NCBI GenBank assembly: GCA_002422605.1
Contig: DISW01000019.1
Span: 133,508-197,507 of the forward strand
DNA length: 64,000 bases
Direction: 5' to 3'
Source of the DNA: Bacteriovoracaceae bacterium UBA6200
GTDB taxonomy: Bacteria; Bdellovibrionota; Bacteriovoracia; Bacteriovoracales; Bacteriovoracaceae
In this document: one piece after another, positions 53,684-61,953 of the stretch
Position numbering within the stretch: position 1 is the first letter of the stretch
How the letters are laid out: every line of letters begins with the position of its first letter
Notes under the pieces: model-generated
What the model was told of the DNA's origin: nothing
The model's input: only the letters and a program-made list of their open reading frames with translations
The model's database searches: none
Translations under genes and position numbers: made by a program

Positions 53684-54752
53684 TTCCTAGGCCTAAAAAA
53701 CAATCTTTAATATTGTTGGCCTCCATAAAAGTTAAGACATTTTTATAACTGCACGACACTAGGAATTCACAACCATCACAATGAGTTGTCTTAGCAGCAT
53801 ATTCCATTTGTTTAACGACATATTCCTCTTTAGCTGTAGTGAGATCTGATAATGAATACTCTTCGGCTTTTTTAGGAATTAAGTAGGTACTGTCATAAGA
53901 GAAAACATTCTCATAAATAAAAGGGCAGATATAAAAGCTCCCGGCACGGAAATTGACCACCAGGTTATTGATGCCACTGTGGGCTTTATTTAGCATGGTA
54001 TAGGTAAAGGCTTGAGCATCATGCTTAAAATTATCCTTAATGGTATCCATCCAGAACTGCAGATTCTCTTTTTGGTCGCGATGCCTAATCCGCAAGATAG
54101 AAGGATTAAATTCAAGTATAGTATCGAATTCGGCCTTAATTTCCTGGGCAAGGCGACTTAAATTATTCGAATCATATTTTATGAGGTTTGAAGGGTGGAT
54201 ATTAATCTGGAAGGCCGGATCAAACTCAAGTCCTGATTCTTTTAAGACTTCCCATTTCGTTTTGATATTGGAGATGTAATTTGGATCTCCCAGGAACTCA
54301 TCAATGTCTGTTGCTATGAGCAGGTCAATATCGAGATGGCCTACTTCTTCTTCTAAAATCCTAAGTTTTTCTCTCATATCATCAGTGCTTGCTTTCAAGG
54401 TAGAGAGCATGACAAATTTTGTCTCTGGATTTTTGAAGAGACGTTTGAAGTCAGGATGGCGAATGACATCCTGAGTATTTTTGGCACTAAAAAAATCTGT
54501 TGGACCTAAGGCAATTTCTTCTAAATGGAAATGGCTGGCATTAATTTCATCAGCAACTTGAGCTATGATTTTAAGTTCTTGATCTAAGTTTTTTGAGTTG
54601 GTGCCTTTATTGACGTAACAGCCTGCACAGCTAAATTCGCAGCCATTCAAAATATCGATGTTCATGAAGAAATAGAAGTCATGAGACTTATCCAAGTCCC
54701 AATTTACTTCTCCTGCATGATTCATACGATCGAATAGCTTTTCTCTGATCAT
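53655..54752 (-). CDS. Radical SAM protein, tandem paralogue 3
   Basis: This 365-residue protein has C38-x3-C42-x2-C45 (GCEFSCAGCYVN). LGPTDFFSAKNT replaces the usual GGE motif. The C-terminus CDGCEFLVSC with a later Cys (IKDCFLG) fits an auxiliary-cluster site. It is closest to paralogue 1 in the PT-DFFSAKNT segment. It lies 3 bases after the preceding gene of the operon. Confidence 0.86.
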   Translation of the reverse strand: MIREKLFDRMNHAGEVNWDLDKSHDFYFFMNIDILNGCEFSCAGCYVNKGTNSKNLDQELKIIAQVADEINASHFHLEEIALGPTDFFSAKNTQDVIRHPDFKRLFKNPETKFVMLSTLKASTDDMREKLRILEEEVGHLDIDLLIATDIDEFLGDPNYISNIKTKWEVLKESGLEFDPAFQINIHPSNLIKYDSNNLSRLAQEIKAEFDTILEFNPSILRIRHRDQKENLQFWMDTIKDNFKHDAQAFTYTMLNKAHSGINNLVVNFRAGSFYICPFIYENVFSYDSTYLIPKKAEEYSLSDLTTAKEEYVVKQMEYAAKTTHCDGCEFLVSCSYKNVLTFMEANNIKDCFLGLGNGAIHGRAV

Positions 54753-54755
54753 GGA

Positions 54756-55493
54756 TTATTCTTTTATTTCTGCCATTAGATTGTTTTCTTTGACCATTTT
54801 CATCGCTAAAGCACTTAATCCAGCAAAAGGGGCTAGATACTTATCTGAAGCAAGGAATGAAATTAATTTATCACCGCCGTAAATATATTCGTCAAAGTAG
54901 TGAGTGTAGTAAGGGCGTGCTAAAAGATCGTAGTAGTCATTATTCACATTAAATAACAACAGAAATTCAGGAAGGGCCAAAACCTGAGATAGATTTGCAC
55001 CAACTGTTGGTAAAGGTCCTTCAACTTTAGTCAGCTCGCTTTTTAAATCTTCACAATCTTGTTTTTCCATAAAACTGTTAGAACTAGTGGCGAGATATAG
55101 AGGAACAGAAAGAATGAGTTGGACCCAATCATCTAGTAATTCTTTATTATCAAAAATGAAGTCTGTGTACTGATCCAGTGAAAAATCACCTATAACATCC
55201 TCGTAAGGCATACGGTGAAATTTATAGCCCAAAATAATGTTGGCGCAAATTTTTGCGAGATTAACGGTCTCAACAACAAACTTTCCTGTCATGTATTCCA
55301 AAAGTAGCTCAGGTGTCACACCTTTAATTTCTGCTTTGATCCTCATATTACTAAGAGTCATTAAGCACTGCTTAGGGGTAATTCGGCTATTTGGAATATC
55401 GACTCTAAATTGAATGCTTTTATCTTTAAAGTACTCAACCTGATGTTGAGGCGAGAGCGGTAAAGTAACTTCTAAAATTTTTGGAGTACTCAT
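54756..55493 (-). CDS. Protein of unknown function in the radical SAM cluster
   Basis: This 245-residue soluble protein is rich in leucine and acidic residues, with no recognisable motif. It is mostly helical, with only three cysteines spread through it. It sits between the tandem radical SAM genes and another unknown gene with gaps of 3 and 1 bases, so it is part of the same operon. It could be a carrier, recognition or scaffold protein. Confidence 0.6.
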   Translation of the reverse strand: MSTPKILEVTLPLSPQHQVEYFKDKSIQFRVDIPNSRITPKQCLMTLSNMRIKAEIKGVTPELLLEYMTGKFVVETVNLAKICANIILGYKFHRMPYEDVIGDFSLDQYTDFIFDNKELLDDWVQLILSVPLYLATSSNSFMEKQDCEDLKSELTKVEGPLPTVGANLSQVLALPEFLLLFNVNNDYYDLLARPYYTHYFDEYIYGGDKLISFLASDKYLAPFAGLSALAMKMVKENNLMAEIKE

Positions 55494-55494
55494 T

Positions 55495-56613
55495 TCATAC
55501 CTGGCCTTCTCTGGATAATTTCACAGAGATATAATTGATAAGGGTGGTGTTCATTTTATTATGGTATTCTTTAAAAAAATCTAATTCATGGAGGCAAGGG
55601 CCACTTGGATGAAAGAAATTATCTAAGGCAGCTATTTTATCTGCCCCGTAGAATAGATTTTGGACCTTATTAAATTCATCATAGCTCGGGAAAGGATCAT
55701 GGGAATCAAGGTCATATTTCTTTAATAGAGACATAAGATGTTTTAATTGAGATAGGTTTTCTTCTACCCAGCTGATATCTTTCGTATCGGGCCTTTGAAA
55801 GAAGAGCCTATTTAATAGCTGATCTTTTTCAAGAACTGGAACAATGTCATCGTGATCTAAAATATCAGTTCCATTATATTCTTTTAAAAAACGGCGATCA
55901 TTTAAAATAGTTTCTAATCCGCTTCGTGTGACTTGAATGACCGACATTCCAACCATATAGGACTGAAGCTTTTTAAATTTTTCCCACAAGGCGTTTTTAT
56001 CTATTTTCCCGTGGGCATATAGAAGAAGAATATACTCAAAAGGTAAGCTTGAAATTTCATTTTTATGGAAGATGAGATCTTCTTCATTAAAGACACCAGC
56101 ATCGGTTTTAAAAGCCTGATAGAGTTCAAGATTTAATCCGAGTCTTCTATTATCCCAGATCCAGAAGCGCTCATTGGTTTTTTTCAGGATGTCTTTAATG
56201 ACTTCATCCCCTAAATTATAGACTTGGTCAGCTTGAGCAAGAAAATAAAGGAAGAATGGAATCATATCTTCATGTGAAGCATAGATCTTGATTGGCTTAC
56301 TGTTTTCGGTTTGAAAAAGTTTATTTAATCCAGCGTGGTTCTCTTTAGAAAGTTTTAGAAATTCATTAAAGTCCTCGGCAATCAGAAGAGGTTGGTTATC
56401 AGAGAAAATAACATCCTTCCAACTTTTACCGATGTAAATTCGATTACTGGTTGAATAGTTATCAATCAATCCATCAATGCGAGAAACACAAAGATAATTT
56501 TTATCTTTAATATTAATAGTTAACATAGAATGGTTATAACCATTCATTATTTGTGTTTGAGAATGGGAGCCTTCAATAGTCGAAGTCACCGTCTTCCTCT
56601 TGAGCCGTGGCAT
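55495..56613 (-). CDS. Protein of unknown function overlapping the candidate precursor
   Basis: This 372-residue protein has no recognised domain. Its annotated start overlaps the end of the candidate precursor gene by 28 bases; an internal ATG at residue 23 would avoid the overlap, so the start is uncertain. It is acidic and helical, with only two cysteines. Its close linkage to the precursor suggests a dedicated partner. Confidence 0.58.
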   Translation of the reverse strand: MPRLKRKTVTSTIEGSHSQTQIMNGYNHSMLTINIKDKNYLCVSRIDGLIDNYSTSNRIYIGKSWKDVIFSDNQPLLIAEDFNEFLKLSKENHAGLNKLFQTENSKPIKIYASHEDMIPFFLYFLAQADQVYNLGDEVIKDILKKTNERFWIWDNRRLGLNLELYQAFKTDAGVFNEEDLIFHKNEISSLPFEYILLLYAHGKIDKNALWEKFKKLQSYMVGMSVIQVTRSGLETILNDRRFLKEYNGTDILDHDDIVPVLEKDQLLNRLFFQRPDTKDISWVEENLSQLKHLMSLLKKYDLDSHDPFPSYDEFNKVQNLFYGADKIAALDNFFHPSGPCLHELDFFKEYHNKMNTTLINYISVKLSREGQV

Positions 56614-57140
56614 GGAGGCGGGAAGTTACCATGGCAATAAGTCCAAGAATCATCAATCTTTACAGCAAAATCATTTTGCATCTGACTCCACGGGGCAGCG
56701 AATTTAAAATTGATGTAGCTTGACCCAATGATAGTTGATTTTGCAGGCAGTTGAATATACTGCAGTAATTGAGAAATATTAATCTGTGATGTTTTTGAAA
56801 CGTCGGAATGGTAAGCACGTACAATTGTTACCAATCCATCCCCTTGTCTGGTTTGTCTAAAAGATCTAACCAGTACAAACGCATTTGCCAGGGCAAGTAA
56901 ATAATCTTCCGCTGATTTTACTGTGGCCTTGTTCCCAGTTACTGGTACAGATGGGACAGCATCTGGACTTGGGAAACCATGACTTAGTTTTATTCGAGGT
57001 ACTCCACCATTTGTCTGCGCTGAATAACTGACGTCGTTTCCATCCGCAGTAACGAGTGCTTGAGAAAAGTTTTGAATTGTAGGTGCATCAAACCTAAGCA
57101 TTTGTCTGAAAGTTACTTTATTAAATTGCTCTCCGGCCAT
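56586..57140 (-). CDS. Candidate modified-peptide precursor (C-terminal CHG-N5-CHG)
   Basis: This 184-residue protein starts with a good ribosome site (AGAGGT, 4 bases before ATG). The first 165 residues contain no cysteine and look like a folded or leader domain. The tail is WTYCHGNFPPPCHGSRGRR, in which C169 and C177 are the only cysteines and CHG occurs twice around a proline run. This layout, a long cysteine-free part followed by a short Cys/His/Gly/Pro tail beside radical SAM genes, is what I would expect of a RiPP-type substrate. It resembles no family known to me, and the role is inferred from context. Confidence 0.6.
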   Translation of the reverse strand: MAGEQFNKVTFRQMLRFDAPTIQNFSQALVTADGNDVSYSAQTNGGVPRIKLSHGFPSPDAVPSVPVTGNKATVKSAEDYLLALANAFVLVRSFRQTRQGDGLVTIVRAYHSDVSKTSQINISQLLQYIQLPAKSTIIGSSYINFKFAAPWSQMQNDFAVKIDDSWTYCHGNFPPPCHGSRGRR

Positions 57141-57169
57141 GAATACCTCTTTAAGTTTTTTCTTAAAAA

Positions 57170-58222
57170 TTATACTAGCTCTTCCGGAAAAGAGTCAAAA
57201 AATCGCCTATTCACGCAACCTAAAGATCTCTCTCGATTTTTCCATGACCAGGAAACTGGGCACCTCAACGGGCAGGATTGATAATACTCACAGGAAAGGC
57301 ACTGATTGCTTTCCAGAAAGTGATACAACATGTTGGAATTGTCCTGAAAGTTTATCGTTCCTACAAAGCTCTCTGGCAAATGGCGGTCCCAAAGATAGTT
57401 GGTCACAACATTATTTGGCAGAATGTTGCACTTATTAAAGGTGGTGAATTGGATTTCATTGAGTTGAGAATTCTTAACTTTCGTAATAGCTTCCCCAAAA
57501 GGAAGAAGCTTAGGGTATTTCTTTAAGACGAGTTGGAGGTATTGGAAATAATCCTCGTCACTAGGAATCATCTGTTGAGTGCTCGAGTCGGGTAAGAAGT
57601 CATCCATGAAAATGGGAAAACGCTGATAGAGAGAGTCGAAGACAGGATCCCCAACTTTAAGTTTGTTGATGGCTTCCTTTGTTACAACTACGTTGATATT
57701 GGAAATGTAATTTTTCAGATATTCTATATTTTCTAAGTATTTTTTTGTAATGGGACGTCCATATAAGTCATAAGAAGCAATAAGTTTTAAAAAAACTAAC
57801 TGGTTCATCTCTTCAAGCCATTCTTTAATGATCTCTGTTTTAGTCGTGAGCATATTGCTTACGAGGAGGACTCGGGGAATAATACCTTTTTCCTGACATA
57901 AGACTTTATAAGCTTCGATTAATTTACGGTAACTCGTAAGAACGTTTTGTTTCTCCGTTATCAGTCTGTCCTGGAGAAGTTCTCCTCCAACCAGATGGAG
58001 ATTTACTAAGGAGATATCGTCATCGATGGTGTCCAGAAAATCAGAAATGAGAGGAATTTTTGAAAGCATTTCCTCTTCAGTCATTCCGACTGTTGCCTTC
58101 TTCTCATGACCGCAGAACGAACAATTCACATCACAATTTTCAAATAGTGTAAGCTCGATTTCTGCGACTTTCGGCTTTTTGGGACCGATAAGTTCTTTAA
58201 CTAATCCTGAAGGTAATTCCAT
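57170..58222 (-). CDS. Radical SAM protein
   Basis: This 350-residue protein has C30-x3-C34-x2-C37 (NCDVNCSFCGHEKK) and an intact GGE in LHLVGGELL. The C-terminus holds CLSCEYYQSCPLRC and a later Cys (LGCVNRR), consistent with one or two auxiliary clusters. It is not one of the tandem paralogues. It lies 29 bases before the candidate precursor gene, making it the enzyme nearest to it. Its start overlaps the preceding gene by 22 bases. Confidence 0.86.
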   Translation of the reverse strand: MELPSGLVKELIGPKKPKVAEIELTLFENCDVNCSFCGHEKKATVGMTEEEMLSKIPLISDFLDTIDDDISLVNLHLVGGELLQDRLITEKQNVLTSYRKLIEAYKVLCQEKGIIPRVLLVSNMLTTKTEIIKEWLEEMNQLVFLKLIASYDLYGRPITKKYLENIEYLKNYISNINVVVTKEAINKLKVGDPVFDSLYQRFPIFMDDFLPDSSTQQMIPSDEDYFQYLQLVLKKYPKLLPFGEAITKVKNSQLNEIQFTTFNKCNILPNNVVTNYLWDRHLPESFVGTINFQDNSNMLYHFLESNQCLSCEYYQSCPLRCPVSWSWKNRERSLGCVNRRFFDSFPEELV

Positions 58223-58662
58223 TCATCCCTCGGTAAAGTTTGAAGTCCATGATGATCAAGCATATATTCTTCGCGGATGAGTCTTTCAGTAATACTCATT
58301 CGTGGTGAATCCCAGATAATCTTGTTCCTCGGTACACTGGTCAGGATCGCATCATAGGTGGATCGATCTTCATCATAGGTTTTAAAGAAAGGATCATTTC
58401 CGTTCATCAGGTCTTTTTGATTTAAAACGGTGAAAAAATCTTCATTGAATTCTCGGGCAATCAGATCCGCAACTGCTATCGCCACCGCCCTGGCGGCTCC
58501 CGGAAAACGTAAATAAGAAGAACCATCGAGTAGGTAAGTAACAGCGTCCTCAATTACCGAATGGGGTTCTATGGTGTAATTGAAGTTTTTATGTTCATCT
58601 TCAAAGTTTTCATGCCCACGAAGTTGATAAAAAACTGTTCTTCGGTACTCATACTCTTTCAT
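58201..58662 (-). CDS. Small cysteine-free protein in the cluster
   Basis: This 153-residue protein has no cysteine and no motif I recognise. It has an Ala/Val-rich helix (FPGAARAVAIAVADLIAREF) in the middle. It is coupled by 4- and 22-base overlaps to radical SAM genes on both sides. It could be a recognition protein or another substrate. Confidence 0.55.
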   Translation of the reverse strand: MKEYEYRRTVFYQLRGHENFEDEHKNFNYTIEPHSVIEDAVTYLLDGSSYLRFPGAARAVAIAVADLIAREFNEDFFTVLNQKDLMNGNDPFFKTYDEDRSTYDAILTSVPRNKIIWDSPRMSITERLIREEYMLDHHGLQTLPRDEWNYLQD

Positions 58663-59741
58663 GTTGAGGCCTCATAATAGGAATCGTTTTCAATTTCTAT
58701 CGATGGAGCTTCGTAGTTAATGGTCATAATATCATTAGCAATGCTCTTCATGTTAAGACAGTGCTCTTCAACCATATCTTTGGTTTTTAAATCTTTAATA
58801 TGTTTTCGGCATCCATTACAAATTTGGAACATTGGACAGGCGTAACATTCTGCTTTGAGAGCATCTAGCTCTATCGCATCCTGCAAAGGGGTAAAGAATT
58901 TGTTGTTTTTAACTTCTTCCTGAAAATCAATTTCATACTCCCGATCATCTCCAAAGGCGCCGCAGCTATAGTACTTACCATCAGGATGAAGAAGGCGAAT
59001 GCCTTCATCACAGCTGCGGTGAAGCGGGCACGTGGTCGTATTGGTCTTATGAAGACGATTGGCCATCTGACGAGTGTTATATTCGTGATCGGCCAATCCT
59101 TCTTTCCAAATCTCCAGATACAATTTGTAGACGTAAGAAAGAGGAAGTGGTTCAGCGCATTCTCCACTCATGTTGGAATAATTCAATTTACAGTCCACTC
59201 CCAGACGTTTTGCCAGGCGGACGTTATCAATTGCATTTTGAAGATTACTCTTCTCAACTACAGATATAAATGAAGGCCTGTAGCCAACTTTCTCAAGCAT
59301 CAAATCTGAAATCTTAACGAAGTCTTCTTCTGTAAAAACACGCCCCGGACGAATCTGGCGTCCCTCTCCATATTGAAAGGAAGTACCAACGTGAACTCGG
59401 GGGTGGCGAAAAAGTTTAGTCCATGACTTTTCCGGAAAATCATTTTTCCATTCAAGCCAGAATTTCCAGAGATTAGTGGTAATGGAAATACGGGCAGGAT
59501 ACTGATGTTCTTCTAAATGAGAAATAAGATCCCAATAATAACTTACAGGCATCATAGTTGGGTCACCACCATTAACAATGATCGTTGCCGTCTGTGGAAA
59601 CCTTTTTAGAAAATCAAAAACCTGATTTAAATGCAGACGCTGTTTCTTATCATCCACAATGTAAGTGGAGCTGCAGAAAGTGCAGGAGAAATTGCACGCT
59701 TCCGTTGGCTTAATGATTAAATCCATCGCCCTATTGATCAT
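58659..59741 (-). CDS. Radical SAM/SPASM protein
   Basis: This 360-residue protein has C16-x3-C20-x2-C23 (ACNFSCTFC), NGGDPTM (GGE variant) and a full SPASM-type C-terminus: CPLHRSCDEG, YYSCGAF and CYACPMFQICNGCRK with a further Cys (EEHC). SPASM enzymes modify peptide side chains, as in anaerobic sulfatase maturation and sactipeptide formation. It overlaps the oxygenase gene by 4 bases. Confidence 0.9.
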   Translation of the reverse strand: MINRAMDLIIKPTEACNFSCTFCSSTYIVDDKKQRLHLNQVFDFLKRFPQTATIIVNGGDPTMMPVSYYWDLISHLEEHQYPARISITTNLWKFWLEWKNDFPEKSWTKLFRHPRVHVGTSFQYGEGRQIRPGRVFTEEDFVKISDLMLEKVGYRPSFISVVEKSNLQNAIDNVRLAKRLGVDCKLNYSNMSGECAEPLPLSYVYKLYLEIWKEGLADHEYNTRQMANRLHKTNTTTCPLHRSCDEGIRLLHPDGKYYSCGAFGDDREYEIDFQEEVKNNKFFTPLQDAIELDALKAECYACPMFQICNGCRKHIKDLKTKDMVEEHCLNMKSIANDIMTINYEAPSIEIENDSYYEAST

Positions 59742-60349
59742 AAGTTCAACTTTATCGGCATATCAAAAATGCCATACTGTTGGTTAATGGTCATATTTTT
59801 TGGCCACACTCCAAAACTGAGATGAATTGATGGAATGTTTTCGGCAACTGCCCGATGGCGGGCCCCATAAGGAATGAAAAGAATTTGGCCTTCTTTTAAG
59901 CGATAAGTACTCATAGAGGCATCAGGTTCTTCTACTTCAAAAAGTTTTTCCCCTATCTGAACCATGACAAAAACATCCCTATCATCAGTGTGCCATCCAA
60001 AACCCGTAGCCTGGGCCGGTGACAAATAGAGATGAACATTGGTGGGGGCCTGAAAGCTTGCGCACTTATCAATAATTTTCTGATTCCAGGTTTCAATTTC
60101 TTTTATCACAATGGTTTGTCCATTCTGATAAGCTTCCTCGAGCTTTTTAATTCTATCCGGGACAATTCCATACTCAAAATTTCTGGTATCATCGTACCGG
60201 CCTTCCCCTGAAACAATGAAATGAGAATGCATATCATGGAGATACTCATTCCGAAGCATATTCAGAATGTCCGTCTCATCCATTAGTTTTGTTTCTTGTA
60301 GAGGAGCTTCCCATACTTTTGAAAAATCATTTGTTCTTTTAAATTCCAT
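59738..60349 (-). CDS. JmjC/ROX-type cupin oxygenase
   Basis: This 203-residue cupin-fold protein shows GFGWHTDDRDVFVMVQIGEKLFEV and LKEGQILFIPYGARH. The metal triad is H120, D122 and H165, as in the cupin/JmjC ribosomal oxygenase (YcfD/NO66-like) group, with SIHLSFG near the end. Such enzymes use 2-oxoglutarate and Fe(II) to hydroxylate protein side chains. Lying between radical SAM genes, it is likely to hydroxylate the same substrate. Confidence 0.78.
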   Translation of the reverse strand: MEFKRTNDFSKVWEAPLQETKLMDETDILNMLRNEYLHDMHSHFIVSGEGRYDDTRNFEYGIVPDRIKKLEEAYQNGQTIVIKEIETWNQKIIDKCASFQAPTNVHLYLSPAQATGFGWHTDDRDVFVMVQIGEKLFEVEEPDASMSTYRLKEGQILFIPYGARHRAVAENIPSIHLSFGVWPKNMTINQQYGIFDMPIKLNL

Positions 60350-61445
60350 GTGGACCCTCTTGATTTAGCCCAATAATTAATTTTTTATAGAGAGCGGTAT
60401 CATTATCGGCCATCATTTGTTTCCAGATAAGTTTCGGTGCTGCACAGTAGTCGCCGTCCCAGGAAAGTTTATTGCAATCACTATTACAGTATTCAAAAGC
60501 TGGACATTTGTAACAAATTGGATTCCGTTCCAGACTCTCACAAGCAATGGCCTTTAATCTTTTTTCCGATTTTAAACTATTCATTACCGGCCATTCAATG
60601 TGGCCCCAGTGATCAATCGGCCCGGTATTGGGACATCCGCCAATAGTTCCATCGGCATTTATCGTCAATAAACTCTGCTCGCATATACGGCATCGATTTG
60701 CCGTATGTTTATGATTTACATAGGCATCTGCAAGTTCAGAGATGAGCATGTTGCCAATGTATTCGTAAGTTTTATGTTCAATACATTGATTGAACATTTT
60801 ATGAAGCCACTCATCCTGTGCCTTATTAGAAGGTATAATTTCAGAATTTAACTTCGCGTTCCCATCGGAAGTTATGCGTTCAAAGAGAATGTGCTTAAAA
60901 CCCAGTTTATGGGCATAGTTCATGATCTCAATGGGTGTTTTTTCTTCAATAAGTTTCTTGGTGATGGAAACAATCATTGTCATATAGTGCCCGTCTGTTA
61001 CGAGGTCACGTACATTTTGTTCCCACATCTGGATCTGTTTTTCTTTGTTGCCGGTTGAACCGAATCTTATATCGTGGTCCCAAGAAGTACCGAATCCATC
61101 GGCCAGAAGAACGTCTTTAAAAAATTCTCTTTTTTCCTGGGTTAAAGGATAGACTAGGTTCGTTTGGGCGCCGAAAGTGGTTCTTGGAAAAAGGTTAAGC
61201 AGTTCCTCATAAACTTTGCGCATATCACTGATGGGTGCCAAGAGAGGTTCTCCACCATGAAACATAAAACGAACACTCTTAATCCAGGGACAGTATTCTT
61301 TTAATTCCCGAAAAAAATGGATTACCTTGTCAGGGTTAAAAAAGATCCGGGCTCCTTGAGAACCACTCGTAAAGCAGTGCTGGCAATTCAAGTTGCAGGT
61401 TTCAGTAGTCTTTAAATAAACGTTTAAGCTGGATGACAATATCAT
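60339..61445 (-). CDS. Radical SAM/SPASM protein
   Basis: This 368-residue protein has C17-x3-C21-x2-C24 (CNLNCQHC), HGGEPLL and a SPASM C-terminus (CRICEQ, GGCPNTG, CYKCPAFEYCNSDCNKL with a later Cys in DYCAAP). It is the first radical SAM gene of the minus-strand operon and overlaps the oxygenase gene by 11 bases. The ribosome site is weak. It belongs with anSME-like peptide-modifying enzymes. Confidence 0.9.
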   Translation of the reverse strand: MILSSSLNVYLKTTETCNLNCQHCFTSGSQGARIFFNPDKVIHFFRELKEYCPWIKSVRFMFHGGEPLLAPISDMRKVYEELLNLFPRTTFGAQTNLVYPLTQEKREFFKDVLLADGFGTSWDHDIRFGSTGNKEKQIQMWEQNVRDLVTDGHYMTMIVSITKKLIEEKTPIEIMNYAHKLGFKHILFERITSDGNAKLNSEIIPSNKAQDEWLHKMFNQCIEHKTYEYIGNMLISELADAYVNHKHTANRCRICEQSLLTINADGTIGGCPNTGPIDHWGHIEWPVMNSLKSEKRLKAIACESLERNPICYKCPAFEYCNSDCNKLSWDGDYCAAPKLIWKQMMADNDTALYKKLIIGLNQEGPHGI

Positions 61446-61491
61446 TATTCAATATCATCATTCGGAGTTTACAAACTGTCGATGTCCGCGA

Positions 61492-61860
61492 TTAGGTTAA
61501 AATCCAATTTTTTGTCTGACTCTGGTAAGTGAGGCGAATATTACCAAAACTGTCCAGGATTAAATCTTCATTCTCGCCCAGTATCGCCGTGGAATCACTG
61601 CGGACTGTAGCAGGAAATCTTAAGGCAGTATTGGGGATTTCTAGTAAAACTTCGTCCCCGTCGCGAGGCTCAGAGGGGAGCTTAATAATCGTATTCCCCT
61701 GGACCAAATGAATGTCGCCAACTTTTAGAGCAAATTCTTTCTTCTTACCCCAATTCCATAAGCTTTTTAATGTTGTGACTTCAACATTGGCCTGGGCCAT
61801 GCTGGCGGTCGTGCTAGCTAAGGCCATGATAATACCTGTAAAAAATTGTCTCCTATTCAT
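61492..61860 (-). CDS. Small signal-bearing protein, phage-fibre-like sequence
   Basis: This 122-residue protein begins MNRRQFFTG, a Tat-like motif, with a signal region ending near SMAQA. The mature part (KVGDIHLVQGNTIIKLPSEP and RLTYQSQTKNWIL) resembles carbohydrate-binding or tail-fibre repeat proteins seen in phages. It lies 46 bases upstream of the radical SAM operon on the same strand and back-to-back with the pilin-S74 gene, so it could belong to either group. Confidence 0.6.
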   Translation of the reverse strand: MNRRQFFTGIIMALASTTASMAQANVEVTTLKSLWNWGKKKEFALKVGDIHLVQGNTIIKLPSEPRDGDEVLLEIPNTALRFPATVRSDSTAILGENEDLILDSFGNIRLTYQSQTKNWILT

Positions 61861-61884
61861 GTCAATCTCATCGTCACATTTATG

Positions 61885-61900
61885 CCAATTGTTTAATTGG
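61885..61900. promoter_or_regulatory. Palindrome in the divergent promoter region
   Basis: CCAATT-GTTT-AATTGG is a perfect palindrome 25 bases from the minus-strand start codon. It is followed on the plus strand by overlapping TATAAT boxes (61909-61919), so it could be an operator for both the radical SAM side and the fibre side. Confidence 0.4.
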
Positions 61901-61953
61901 AACCGTTATATAATATAATAAGTAAAAGTTAATAAACTTCAAGGATGTTAGGT

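Noticed and set aside
56586..57140. The 184-residue protein as an NHLP-type leader precursor
   Set aside because: It shows no nitrile-hydratase-like leader features and no Gly-Gly cleavage motif, so only the general RiPP-like layout is claimed.
61860..61886. A sigma54 promoter (TTGGCATAAATG) before the small Tat-type gene on the minus strand
   Set aside because: No GC at the -12 position with the right spacing.
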